Assembly: GCA_045650185.1 (NCBI GenBank)
Contig: JAZRQY010000001.1
Location: forward strand, 1-64,000
Length of the DNA stretch: 64,000 nt
From: Scatosoma sp045650185
GTDB taxonomy: Bacteria > Bacillota > Clostridia > Christensenellales > Borkfalkiaceae
Direction: 5' to 3'
Shown here: one piece after another, positions 40,260 to 49,545 of the stretch
Position numbering within the stretch: position 1 is the stretch's first letter
Layout of the letters: every line of letters starts with the position of its first letter
The notes under the pieces: generated by a model
Databases searched by the model: none
Seen by the model: the letters and a program-made list of their open reading frames with translations, nothing else
What the model was told of the DNA's origin: nothing
Translations under genes and position numbers: made by a program

Positions 40260-41141
40260 GTGTACGATTATCAACAAAAGTATGCCGAATATTTGCAAAT
40301 CTTTGAAGAGTATTTGCATACTTATGCGGAAAAATTAAAGACCGTTCCTCCGATTTTGGGTGAGGCGATGAGATATTCTCTGTTGTCTGGAGGCAAGCGC
40401 ATCCGTCCGGTTTTAATGCTGGCCACGGCAGAGATTCTTGGCGTAGAGCAGGAGCTTGTTTTGCCTTACGCTACGGCTTTAGAGATGATTCATAACTATT
40501 CCCTGATTCACGACGACTTGCCTGCAATGGATAACGATGATTTTCGTAGAGGCAAGCCTTCTTGCCACAAGGCATATGGTGAAGCGTATGCGATTTTGGC
40601 AGGAGATGCATTGCTCAGTCAAGCGCTTTCCCTTGTCTTAGAAATGTCGCTAAAAGGTGAAAAATACGTTCTTGCGGCAAAGTTGCTGTGCGACTTTGCA
40701 GGGATGAACGGCATGATTTTAGGACAGGTTGCAGACATGCAACATACTGCAAATAGAGAGGCTCTTACCGAGGAAACCCTGCGTTTTATTCAGGAGAATA
40801 AGACGGGCAAGCTGTTGCTGGCATCTCTTCTTATTCCGTCTATTTTGGCAGATAACCGTTATTATATCCGCTTGGAGCAGTTTGGTAAAGAATTTGGCAG
40901 ATTGTTTCAAATTACCGACGATATTTTGGACGTCGAAGGGGAGTTCGATCAGATTGGAAAATCGGTGGGCAAAGACGAAAACTCCGATAAGCTTACCTGC
41001 GTAAAGTTGTACGGCCTGCAGGGTGCAAAGCTTCGCGCTGATGAGTGTTTTGCTCGCTGTCGCGCGCTGTTGGAAGGGATTGATTGTAACACCGAGTTTT
41101 TGGACAATCTTGTGCTTTTCGTTCGCGAACGCAACGCATAA
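40260..41141 (+). CDS. ispA: Geranyl/farnesyl diphosphate synthase
   Basis: A 293-residue trans-prenyltransferase. The first Asp-rich motif is HDDLPAMDND and the second DDILD, with LSGGKRIRPVL and KTGKLLLASL. It condenses IPP with allylic diphosphates to make the precursor of undecaprenyl and quinone tails. The GTG at 40260 follows AAGGAG in the folD end. The usual neighbours xseA/xseB before it and dxs after it are absent. Confidence 0.95.
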   Translation: MYDYQQKYAEYLQIFEEYLHTYAEKLKTVPPILGEAMRYSLLSGGKRIRPVLMLATAEILGVEQELVLPYATALEMIHNYSLIHDDLPAMDNDDFRRGKPSCHKAYGEAYAILAGDALLSQALSLVLEMSLKGEKYVLAAKLLCDFAGMNGMILGQVADMQHTANREALTEETLRFIQENKTGKLLLASLLIPSILADNRYYIRLEQFGKEFGRLFQITDDILDVEGEFDQIGKSVGKDENSDKLTCVKLYGLQGAKLRADECFARCRALLEGIDCNTEFLDNLVLFVRERNA

Positions 41142-41159
41142 CACGTAAGATATACGCAT

Positions 41160-41948
41160 ATGAGAGCAGATAAATTTTTTGCCGAAAAATTTGGATCGCG
41201 CACAAAGGCGGCGGAAGCAATTGAGCGTGGTTGGGTGTTGATAAACGGAAAGACTGTGCGTCCCAAGGACGACGTTTGTGAAACGGATGCGATTACCTTC
41301 GTCGAATCGGGCAGCCGTTTCGTATCCAATGGTGGCTATAAGCTGGAGCGCGCTCTGCAAACCTTTTCCGTCAACGTGCAAGGCTTGCGTTTTGTGGATA
41401 TCGGCGCTTCGAACGGTGGATTTACCGACTGTTTGATTCAAAACGGTGCAGAGCACGTGTATGCGGTAGACGTTGGAGAGTCGCAACTGGATAAAACACT
41501 TGCGGAAAATCCCAAAATCACGGTGATGGATAGAACGAATGCAAGATATTTGTCGAAGGATACCTTTGACGGTCGCATTGACGGCGTAGTGGCGGACGTT
41601 AGCTTTATTTCCTTAAGGCTGATATTTCCTGCCATTTCTCAAATTTTAATCGATGGCGGATTTGCAATCACTCTAATCAAGCCTCAGTTTGAATGCGAGC
41701 ACAAAAATATCGGAAAAAGTGGCATTGTTCATCCCTCTGCGCATGTGGAGATTGTTTCGAAAGTTGTTGCTTTTGCAGAGGAGAACGGTCTGCAGATTTG
41801 CGACTTAGTCAACGCTCCCGTCAGAAAGGGGAAAAACCTTGAATACGTTGCGCTGTGGAAGCGTGGCGCGGCTGGGTTAAAATCATACGAGGTTGCGGCA
41901 AAGGTAAAGGCCTTGACGGCGTTATATGCCTTAGATCAGCTGCAATAA
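41160..41948 (+). CDS. tlyA: TlyA-family rRNA 2'-O-methyltransferase / hemolysin-like
   Basis: A 262-residue protein with an N-terminal S4 RNA-binding domain (MRADKFFAEKFGSRTKAAEAIERG) and a FtsJ-type SAM methyltransferase domain (DIGASNGGFTDCLIQNGAEHVYAVDVG, with the catalytic Lys in LIKPQFE). In mycobacteria TlyA methylates 16S and 23S rRNA; in Firmicutes it lies in this cluster. Confidence 0.95.
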   Translation: MRADKFFAEKFGSRTKAAEAIERGWVLINGKTVRPKDDVCETDAITFVESGSRFVSNGGYKLERALQTFSVNVQGLRFVDIGASNGGFTDCLIQNGAEHVYAVDVGESQLDKTLAENPKITVMDRTNARYLSKDTFDGRIDGVVADVSFISLRLIFPAISQILIDGGFAITLIKPQFECEHKNIGKSGIVHPSAHVEIVSKVVAFAEENGLQICDLVNAPVRKGKNLEYVALWKRGAAGLKSYEVAAKVKALTALYALDQLQ

Positions 41949-41958
41949 AGGAGGAAAA

Positions 41959-42765
41959 ATGCGGATAGGGTTATTAGGAAGAACGTCAAAGCTTGGCGGT
42001 ACGTCGATATTGGCAGACCTTTCCACCGCCTTAGAAGAAAAGGGATTTGAAGTATCCCTATTTTCCGCCTATTCTCAGATTCAGGCCGTTGAACTCGTGA
42101 TTGTCTTGGGGGGTGACGGAGCGATGCTCCATGCGGCATCGGTGGCGGCTCCGCAAGGAATAGCGTTGGTTGGCGTCAACTATGGAAACCTCGGCTTTTT
42201 AACCGAGTATGAAAAGCAAGACGTCTTCAAAGTCGTGGACTTAGTGGCTTCGTATGCGGCAGGGACGTGCAAAATTCTCAATCGTAGCATGCTACAGATT
42301 TCGGTAGATAACGATACCTATTACGCCTTGAATGAAGTGGCAATCCAGCGAGATTACGCATCAGGTTTCTTGGAAAATCCGCAGATCTTAAAATTGCAGA
42401 TCGCAGCGGAGAATGGTGTAGTTCCGATTGCAGGCGACGGCGCATTGTTGACAACGCCGACGGGATCTACCGCATATTCTCTCTCGGCAGGTGGCGCAAT
42501 CATTGCCCCGGAGGTTCCCGTCTTTATGCTCACGCCTATTTGCGCGTTTACGATGGGGGCAAGACCCATGGTCTTTTCCGATGAGGAAGTCTTTGATTTT
42601 TCCGTAGAAAAGGGCCGCGCGCTTGTATTAGTGGACGGAAAAGCGGTGGCAACGCTAACGCAGAAGGATTCCATACGAGTTGCGAAAGCACCGTTTGCGG
42701 CGCGCTTTATTACACAAAATGAGAAAAACTTTTTCAACAAAGTAAAAAATAAATTAAACGGATGA
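41959..42765 (+). CDS. nadK: NAD kinase
   Basis: A 268-residue protein with the GGDGAMLHAAS motif, NYGNLGFLTEY, LNEVAIQRD and GDGALLTTPTGSTAYSLSAGGAI. It phosphorylates NAD+ to NADP+. AGGAGG precedes the ATG. Confidence 0.97.
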   Translation: MRIGLLGRTSKLGGTSILADLSTALEEKGFEVSLFSAYSQIQAVELVIVLGGDGAMLHAASVAAPQGIALVGVNYGNLGFLTEYEKQDVFKVVDLVASYAAGTCKILNRSMLQISVDNDTYYALNEVAIQRDYASGFLENPQILKLQIAAENGVVPIAGDGALLTTPTGSTAYSLSAGGAIIAPEVPVFMLTPICAFTMGARPMVFSDEEVFDFSVEKGRALVLVDGKAVATLTQKDSIRVAKAPFAARFITQNEKNFFNKVKNKLNG

Positions 42766-42778
42766 CAAGGGAGTAATT

Positions 42779-43231
42779 ATGTTAAGATCAGCAAGACACG
42801 CGAAAATTTTAGAGATTATTGCGCATAAAGAGATTGAAACGCAAGAAGAGCTTTGCGAGGAATTAAACAAGCAAAATTATAAGGTTGCGCAGGCTACGAT
42901 TTCCCGTGATATCAAGGATTTGCGTTTGTTTAAGGTGGCTGGTGTACAGAAAAAATACCGCTATTCGCATATCCACGAATCGGCGGTGGAGATTTCCCCG
43001 AAAATGAAGAGCTTATTTGCTGACTGTGTCCTCAGCATACGTTCTGCGCAGAATATCGTGGTTGTAAAGACCATGCCCGGAAACGGCAACAACGCTGGCA
43101 CGGTTATCGATAAGCTGAATTTTACAGAAATTATCGGCTCTGTAGCCGGCGACGATACAGTATTTGCCGTATGCGAGAATGAAGAAAGCGCATTGTTGGT
43201 TGTAGAGAAAATCCACGAATTTTTAAAGTAA
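42779..43231 (+). CDS. argR: Arginine repressor ArgR/AhrC
   Basis: A 150-residue protein with an N-terminal winged helix (LEIIAHKEIETQEEL, VAQATISRDIKDLRL) and a C-terminal hexamerisation and arginine-binding domain with the GDDT pair. In Firmicutes it controls arginine metabolism, where carbamoyl phosphate is a precursor. I found no clear ARG-box in the leader of carA. Confidence 0.95.
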   Translation: MLRSARHAKILEIIAHKEIETQEELCEELNKQNYKVAQATISRDIKDLRLFKVAGVQKKYRYSHIHESAVEISPKMKSLFADCVLSIRSAQNIVVVKTMPGNGNNAGTVIDKLNFTEIIGSVAGDDTVFAVCENEESALLVVEKIHEFLK

Positions 43232-43246
43232 ATACAAAGACAAGCT

Positions 43247-44944
43247 ATGTTATCACAATTGACGATAAAAAACGTTGCGCTGATTGAAAGCGCAACCATA
43301 GACTTTTCCGAGGGTTTGAACGTACTTTCAGGGGAAACGGGCGCAGGGAAATCGGTCATTCTTGATTCCGTCAACTTTGTTTTGGGCGCGAAGGCAGACA
43401 GAACAATGATTCGACACGGGGAGAGTGAATGCTTTGTAAAAGCAGAGTTCATGCTGCCTGAAACTGCAAAGGCGATTGCGCTTTTGAAAGAGATGGACAT
43501 TGATTCGGAGGGGGAAATCATCATTTCTCGCAGATTTTCCGATGCGGGAAAGAGCACGGTAAAAATCAATGGCAATACCGTTTCCACCTCGATGCTTCGA
43601 CAAATTACCGATTGCTTAGTGGATGTCCACGGGCAGAGCGAACATTTCTTCTTGCTCAAAGAAAGCAATCAATTGCGCACGTTGGATTCTGCAATCGGTG
43701 AATCGATTGTGGAGAAAAAGTCGGAATTAGCCGATTTACTTCTTGAAAGAAAGTCGATTGATTCTCAGATAGCACAGCTTGGCGGAGATGAGCAGGCAAG
43801 AACCCGTAGGCTTGATATGCTCGCCTTCCAAATTGAAGAAATAGAAACTGCCGCCTTAAAAGACGGGGAAGAAGAGGAATTGCTTGCTCGGCGCAATATG
43901 ATCAACAACGTTGAAAAGATTTTGCAAGCGTTAAAGGGGGCTGTGGATTCCTTCAGCGCGGAAAGCGGTGCGCTGGACGCGCTTCGCTATGCGAAGCGTT
44001 GCGTAGGCGGAATTTCGAAATTAGCTCCTTCCTATGAGGAGATTTACGACCGTTTGGAAAATCTCTATTCCGAGGCAGACGATATTTCCGAAACCTTGAT
44101 GGGCTTTGCCGACGAGTTGTATTTTGATGAAAACGAGGCGCAGGAAACGGAAGCTCGTTTAGATTTAATCCGTTCGTTAAAGAAGAAATACGGAAGCTCT
44201 ATAGAAGAGATTAATCGTTATCTTGCAACCATTCAGGCAGAGCATGACTTGCTTAGCGATTGTGAAGGGCAGGTTGCAAAGCTGACCGAACGTCGGGAAA
44301 AATGCAATCAAAAAATCTATCAATGTTGCGTGGCGATTACAAACATCCGTAAGCAATTTGGGGAAACCTTCTGCAAAGAGGTTGCAGAGGAGCTGCGTAC
44401 CTTAAATATCGCAAGCGCAAGATTTGAAATCGAGTTTGGCGAATATACGGAAGCGGACGTCGAGAAGGTTGATAAAAACGGATTAGACGAGGTATGCTTC
44501 TTGTTCTCTGCGAACGCTGGTGAGCCGTTAAAACCGCTCGGCAAAATCATCAGCGGTGGCGAAATGAGCCGATTTATGTTGGCTTTAAAAACCAAGCTTT
44601 CTTCCATTAATGAAATCTGCACCTATCTTTTCGATGAGATTGATGCAGGTATCAGCGGCAAAACTGCGAAAGTCGTGGGGGAAAAGTTCGCAAGAATCGC
44701 CCATTCGACGCAGATTATCGCCGTTTCTCATTTGGCGCAAATCGCCGCAATGAGCGACAGGGAGTTTTTGATTGAAAAGCAGGAAACTGCCGGGAAGACG
44801 ATTACAACGGTACGTGCTTTGGAGGGCGAAGAAAAGGTTTTAGAGCTCGTTCGATTGCTTGGCGGTGACGAGAAAGATACTTTTGCCATAGGGCACGCCG
44901 AAGAATTGCTCAAACAAGCGGAAAAATATAAGAGCGCTCTGTAA
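43247..44944 (+). CDS. recN: DNA repair protein RecN
   Basis: A 565-residue SMC-like ATPase. Walker A is GETGAGKSVILD near residue 31, the signature ISGGEMSRFMLALK, Walker B YLFDEIDAGISG, with a coiled coil in between (residues about 150-360). It acts early in double-strand break repair. It follows argR by 15 bp, the usual Firmicutes order. Confidence 0.96.
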   Translation: MLSQLTIKNVALIESATIDFSEGLNVLSGETGAGKSVILDSVNFVLGAKADRTMIRHGESECFVKAEFMLPETAKAIALLKEMDIDSEGEIIISRRFSDAGKSTVKINGNTVSTSMLRQITDCLVDVHGQSEHFFLLKESNQLRTLDSAIGESIVEKKSELADLLLERKSIDSQIAQLGGDEQARTRRLDMLAFQIEEIETAALKDGEEEELLARRNMINNVEKILQALKGAVDSFSAESGALDALRYAKRCVGGISKLAPSYEEIYDRLENLYSEADDISETLMGFADELYFDENEAQETEARLDLIRSLKKKYGSSIEEINRYLATIQAEHDLLSDCEGQVAKLTERREKCNQKIYQCCVAITNIRKQFGETFCKEVAEELRTLNIASARFEIEFGEYTEADVEKVDKNGLDEVCFLFSANAGEPLKPLGKIISGGEMSRFMLALKTKLSSINEICTYLFDEIDAGISGKTAKVVGEKFARIAHSTQIIAVSHLAQIAAMSDREFLIEKQETAGKTITTVRALEGEEKVLELVRLLGGDEKDTFAIGHAEELLKQAEKYKSAL

Positions 44945-45001
44945 TTTAATTGTATAATTGACACCTAATTTACGCAAAATGCCTGAAAAGGGAGGATTTT
45001 G

Positions 45002-46012
45002 ATGCGTAAGTTAGGTGTTTTTTTATTGGGAGTATTTCTGGCTGGCGCTTCGGCGTGGGCGGTTTCCCCATCCATTGATAAGGCGTATGCGGATACGGCA
45101 GAAGTGTATATAGGAGGGATTCCTGCAGGGTTTACCCTTTCAACTGGTGGCGCGCAAGTTTTAGGGTTTTGCGACGTTATTACGGAGAGTGGCAAGCGTT
45201 CTCCTGCAAGTGCCGCAGGGCTTCGCGCCGGCGACTTGATTGTGGCTCTCAATGGTATTAAAGTAGAAACAATCTCCGATATGAACGAAATTCTGGCGAA
45301 AAACGGTGAAAAAACGTTGAAATGCAAGGTTTTAAGAGGTGAGGAGAGTATAGAATTTTCCATCCAGCCGAGCAAGGATATGGGATCCGATAGATATAAA
45401 ATCGGCGTGCTCATTCGTGACGGTGTATCAGGCATAGGGACGGTTACCTATATTGACAAGCAAAGCGGTCGCTTTGGAGCTTTAGGACATGCCGTGATGG
45501 GGGAAAAGGAAACTCCTTTGTCCTTAACGAATGGACAGATCTATCTGTGTAGTATCGTCGGGGTTTCTAGGGGATTAAAGGGCAAGGCTGGTGAGCTAAG
45601 AGGCATGTTTTTGGCGGAAAAAAGCTTGGGAAAAGCAGAAAAATTGTGCACGTGTGGCATTTACGGTAAAATTAACGAAAAATTCCAAACGAACGATTTG
45701 CCTACCGCAAAGGCAACGGCGCAGAACGCAAAGCCCGGGAAAGCGACCATATATTCCACCGTTTCAGGGGAAGAACCGAAGGAATACTCAATTGAAATTG
45801 TAAAGGTGGACTTAGGGCAAAAGGAAAATAAGAATTTCGTCGTTAAGATTACCGATGAGCTATTGATTGAAGAAACAGGCGGTATTGTGCAGGGGATGAG
45901 CGGCAGCCCGATCGTACAAAACGGCGCTTTAATAGGGGCAATTACCCACGTATTTGTGAATGATCCGACAAGAGGTTATGGAATTGCTATTGAGCAGATG
46001 TTAAATCAATAG
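45002..46012 (+). CDS. spoIVB: SpoIVB sporulation signalling peptidase (S55)
   Basis: A 336-residue protein with an N-terminal signal/anchor, a PDZ domain (residues about 60-115, AAGLRAGDLIVALNG) and the S55 peptidase domain. The catalytic His lies in GALGHAVMG and the Ser in GMSGSPIVQNG. In the family it is secreted from the forespore and triggers pro-sigma-K processing. GGGAGG precedes the ATG. The gene normally downstream, spo0A, is replaced by a carboxypeptidase gene. Confidence 0.95.
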   Translation: MRKLGVFLLGVFLAGASAWAVSPSIDKAYADTAEVYIGGIPAGFTLSTGGAQVLGFCDVITESGKRSPASAAGLRAGDLIVALNGIKVETISDMNEILAKNGEKTLKCKVLRGEESIEFSIQPSKDMGSDRYKIGVLIRDGVSGIGTVTYIDKQSGRFGALGHAVMGEKETPLSLTNGQIYLCSIVGVSRGLKGKAGELRGMFLAEKSLGKAEKLCTCGIYGKINEKFQTNDLPTAKATAQNAKPGKATIYSTVSGEEPKEYSIEIVKVDLGQKENKNFVVKITDELLIEETGGIVQGMSGSPIVQNGALIGAITHVFVNDPTRGYGIAIEQMLNQ

Positions 46013-46054
46013 TATGGCAGGCATAACTATTATATAAAAAATAAGGGGGATATT

Positions 46055-47347
46055 ATGAGAAATAAAAAAATGCAGTTAATCGGCGCAACGTTAGCGGCTG
46101 GCGTGCTTATAAGCAGCGTTTTTGGCATCGGCTTGCAGAGAAAAAACCGAAAAGAGTGTGGTTGCAGGTTGGCGCGCGCAGAAGTTTTAGAAGAATATGC
46201 GGATAAAACCAGCTTAGAGGGCTTTGAGAGCCCAGAACTTGTATCGGCTACGGAAAAGGAAAAGACAAAAATCGGGCTGTTCACCGATGCAAAAGCCGCT
46301 TACGTGATGGAGAGAGAAAGTGGCGCGTCGGTTTTTGAAAAGGAAGCAAAAAAACATCTGCCGATAGCGAGCATGTGTAAAATCATGACCCTCATTTTGG
46401 CGTTTGAGGCAATTGATAGCGGTGTCATCACGATAGATGAGGAAATTCTCATTTCTGAAAATGCCGCAAGTATGGGCGGATCTCAGGTATTTTTAGAGGC
46501 GCATGCAAAATATCCCGTACGCGAGCTATTAAAAAGCATCGTCGTATGTTCTGCAAACGATAGCTGTGTGGCGATTGCAGAGAGGGTGGCTGGTAGCGAC
46601 GCTCTGTTTGTGGAGAGAATGAATGAACGAGCGAAGGAGTTGGGATGTGAGGATACGCTGTTCGCAAATTGCACGGGCTTACCCAAAGAGCCTCAATATT
46701 CCTGCGCGAAAGACGTTGCAGCGATGCTGAGCACGCTTTTAAATCATCCTCAGTATTATGAATTTGGGAAAATTTGGACGGATACTTTCCATCATCCGGA
46801 GGGAAGAACGACGGAAATCTCGAATACCAACCGTCTAACGCGTTTTTACGATGGCTGTGACGGTGGGAAGACGGGATTTACAAGCGAAGCAGGGTTCTGC
46901 CTTGCCGCTACGGCAAAGCGTGGGGATATGCGTGTAATTTCCGTTGTCATTGGCGCTTCGGACAGCAAGAAACGTTTTAAGCAGGTTGCGGAAAGCTTCG
47001 ATTATACCTTTGCGAACTTCAAGTTGGAAACGGTCGTTGATGAAAGGAAGGAATGGGAAAGCTCAATCTACGTCAGCGGTGGGAAGGAGAAGTCGCTTGC
47101 CGTCAAGCCTGCAAGGGGCGGACGTCTGTTTTTGCGCCGCGGTGAAAAGGGAGAGTATGAATTAAAGGCGGAGATTCCCTCTACCGTCAAAGCACCCGTA
47201 AAACAGGGGGATATCGTCGGGGAGGTTTACGTCATTCGAGGCGGAGTAGAGGTAGATAGGATTCCTTTGGTGGCAACAACCTCCATTGACAAGGCAGGCT
47301 ACTTCGACGTGTTGCGTGACGTTGCAAACGATTGGAAGATCCATTAA
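46055..47347 (+). CDS. dacF: D-alanyl-D-alanine carboxypeptidase (DacF-like)
   Basis: A 430-residue penicillin-binding protein of the PBP5 type. An N-terminal hydrophobic segment is followed by SxxK (SMCK in PIASMCKIM), SxN (SANDSC) and KTG (GGKTGFTSEAG), and a C-terminal beta domain. It trims stem peptides on the outside of the membrane or in the forespore. It carries no obvious C-terminal amphipathic anchor. Ribosome binding site AAGGGGG. Confidence 0.92.
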   Translation: MRNKKMQLIGATLAAGVLISSVFGIGLQRKNRKECGCRLARAEVLEEYADKTSLEGFESPELVSATEKEKTKIGLFTDAKAAYVMERESGASVFEKEAKKHLPIASMCKIMTLILAFEAIDSGVITIDEEILISENAASMGGSQVFLEAHAKYPVRELLKSIVVCSANDSCVAIAERVAGSDALFVERMNERAKELGCEDTLFANCTGLPKEPQYSCAKDVAAMLSTLLNHPQYYEFGKIWTDTFHHPEGRTTEISNTNRLTRFYDGCDGGKTGFTSEAGFCLAATAKRGDMRVISVVIGASDSKKRFKQVAESFDYTFANFKLETVVDERKEWESSIYVSGGKEKSLAVKPARGGRLFLRRGEKGEYELKAEIPSTVKAPVKQGDIVGEVYVIRGGVEVDRIPLVATTSIDKAGYFDVLRDVANDWKIH

Positions 47348-47368
47348 CCTCTCATTTTTGATAAAAAG

Positions 47369-47413
47369 ATACTCAAATGCACAAAAAAACGTGTTTTTGG
47401 GTATTTTTTATTA
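47369..47413 (+). terminator. Terminator after dacF
   Basis: An imperfect stem (GATACTCAAATGCAC / GTGTTTTTGGGTATT) followed by T-rich sequence. Confidence 0.7.
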
Positions 47414-47431
47414 AAAAATGATATTTGAGCC

Positions 47432-47460
47432 TTGCCTTTTTTAAAAAAATTTGCTACAAT
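47432..47460 (+). promoter_or_regulatory. Promoter of lysA
   Basis: TTGCCT at 47432-47437 and TACAAT at 47455-47460 with a 17-bp spacer. Confidence 0.78.
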
Positions 47461-47490
47461 ATTAAAGACTTTTAATATTGGCGGTTCAAT

Positions 47491-48822
47491 ATGAATACGA
47501 GAGATACGTTGAAAATCAACGAAGAAGGACATTTAGAAATAGGCGGTGCAGACTGTGTTAGCCTTGCTGCGAAGTTCGGTACGCCCTTATACGTTTACGA
47601 CGAAGCGTATATTCGCAAAATGATGCGTGTATATAAAAAGGCGATTGACGAGCTTTACGAGGGGAACGGACAAGTTCTGTACGCATCCAAAGCCTTTTCT
47701 TGTAAAGCAATTTATCGTATTGCCGACGAGGAAAATATCGGGATTGACGTAGTTTCTGGTGGCGAATTATATACGGCGCTGCAAGCTGGTTTTCCGCCTG
47801 AAAAAATTTATATGCACGGGAATAATAAGCTTGATTATGAAATCGGAGAGGCGCTTGACTGCGGTATCGGCTGTATTGTAGCGGACGCCTATTCCGAGAT
47901 TGATAAAATCGACGCCGAGGCAAAGAAACGCAATATCTGTCAGGCGATTTTATTGCGTATCAATCCGGGGGTAGAGGCGCATACGCACGCTTTTGTGCAA
48001 ACGGCAACCACCGACAGTAAGTTTGGCTTTTCGATCGCAAACGGCACGGCTGAGGCGGCAACTGCGTATGCTCTGTCAAAATCAAACGTTCTTTTAAAGG
48101 GATACCATTGCCATATTGGGTCGCAGATTTTTGAAAAGGAATCCTTTGCGCTGGCGGTAGAAAAGTGTATGAACTTCGCGGCAGAAATGCGCGAACACTT
48201 GGGCTTTGTTCCTACAACGCTCAATCTTGGCGGTGGATTTGGTGTTTGGTACACGGATGAGGATCGCAAACTACCTGCAGAGGGGTATGCGGAGTATCTT
48301 GAAACGACGATTTCTACCCTGAAGGCGAAAGCAAACGAGTATGGCTTGCCTTTGCCGTATCTCTTGGTAGAGCCCGGTCGCTCCATTGTAGGGGAGGCAG
48401 GTATTACGCTGTATACGGTAGGTGCAATCAAGGAAATTCCCGGTATCAAGAAGTACGTTGCGGTGGACGGCGGTATGTTTGATAACCCGAGATATGCGTT
48501 GTACGAGGCAAAATATACTCCCATTTTGGCAAATCGCGCGCTTGAACCTGCGACGGAACTTGTCACGATTGCAGGTAAATGCTGTGAAAGCGGTGATATT
48601 ATCGCGGTTGATACCAATCTGCCTGCGGTAAAGGAAGGGGATCTTTTGGCGGTTCTTTCCACGGGGGCTTACAATTATTCTATGGCAATGAATTACAACC
48701 GTAATAAAATTCCGCCTTGCGTGCTGGTGAAAGATGGGGGTGCGGAATATATCGTTAAGCCGCAGACCTATCAAGACCTTGTTCGAAACGACGTTATCCC
48801 CGAAAGATTAACTAAAAAATAA
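47491..48822 (+). CDS. lysA: Diaminopimelate decarboxylase
   Basis: A 443-residue fold-III PLP enzyme that converts meso-DAP to L-lysine. The PLP lysine is in VLYASKAFSC, followed by GIDVVSGGELYTAL, HIGSQIFEKESF, GGGFGVWY, VEPGRSIVGEAG and the active-site CCESGDIIA. It needs meso-DAP, the normal product of DapF, which is of interest given the unusual DapF domain at 16.8-17.6 kb. Confidence 0.96.
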   Translation: MNTRDTLKINEEGHLEIGGADCVSLAAKFGTPLYVYDEAYIRKMMRVYKKAIDELYEGNGQVLYASKAFSCKAIYRIADEENIGIDVVSGGELYTALQAGFPPEKIYMHGNNKLDYEIGEALDCGIGCIVADAYSEIDKIDAEAKKRNICQAILLRINPGVEAHTHAFVQTATTDSKFGFSIANGTAEAATAYALSKSNVLLKGYHCHIGSQIFEKESFALAVEKCMNFAAEMREHLGFVPTTLNLGGGFGVWYTDEDRKLPAEGYAEYLETTISTLKAKANEYGLPLPYLLVEPGRSIVGEAGITLYTVGAIKEIPGIKKYVAVDGGMFDNPRYALYEAKYTPILANRALEPATELVTIAGKCCESGDIIAVDTNLPAVKEGDLLAVLSTGAYNYSMAMNYNRNKIPPCVLVKDGGAEYIVKPQTYQDLVRNDVIPERLTKK

Positions 48823-48851
48823 CCTTTCAACAAAAAGGATATACTATCTAT

Positions 48852-49535
48852 ATGATTTATCTTTTGAATATCGTTGCGTCCTTGCTTGCCGTGATGGTTG
48901 TTTTGACCTTACACGAATTTGCGCATGCCTTCGTAGCTTACAAATGCGGAGATCCAACCGCGAAAATAGCCGGACGAATGACTTTAAATCCGATTCGTCA
49001 CTTTGACCCGATGGGGTTATGCTTGTTTGTTTTTGCAAGATTCGGTTGGGCAAAGCCCGTTCCCGTCAATCCAAACAATTTCAAAAATAGGGTGTGGGGG
49101 AGTTTTTTCACCTCTGCCGCAGGCATATTGGTCAATTATCTTTCCGCATTCTTTATCTTTTATCCCGTATTATTCTTGACGTCAAAATACGTGCTCCCGC
49201 TGGTTGCAGGAAAGTATATCTATTATTTCCTTAGTGGATTGACTGGATCGTTGTTTTGGAGTTCGATATACTTTTCCATTTTCAACTTTTTACCGATCTA
49301 TCCTTTGGACGGGTTTAATATGTGGGATGCCTTGGATCGAAGAGGAAGTAAAGTTTTACAGTTTTTGCGGATGTATGGCTCTTATATCCTGCTTGGGTTG
49401 ATTGCCATCAATATTTTAGCAGATTATATTTTTGTCTTAAGATATATCAATCTTTTGGGATTTATTATGAATACGCTCAGCAACATAGTTACTTGGCCTA
49501 TTGCTGCGTTTTGGGGAATGATTTTTGGAGGTTAA
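48852..49535 (+). CDS. M50 family (site-2 protease-like) metalloprotease
   Basis: A 227-residue polytopic protein with the zinc motif HEFAH in the first helix region and the third ligand in YPLDGFNMWDAL. About five membrane segments. It belongs to the YwhC/YdjM-like group of short rhomboid-sized M50 proteins commonly found next to scpA in Clostridia. The substrate is unknown. Confidence 0.92.
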   Translation: MIYLLNIVASLLAVMVVLTLHEFAHAFVAYKCGDPTAKIAGRMTLNPIRHFDPMGLCLFVFARFGWAKPVPVNPNNFKNRVWGSFFTSAAGILVNYLSAFFIFYPVLFLTSKYVLPLVAGKYIYYFLSGLTGSLFWSSIYFSIFNFLPIYPLDGFNMWDALDRRGSKVLQFLRMYGSYILLGLIAINILADYIFVLRYINLLGFIMNTLSNIVTWPIAAFWGMIFGG

Positions 49536-49545
49536 TCGAAGGGAT

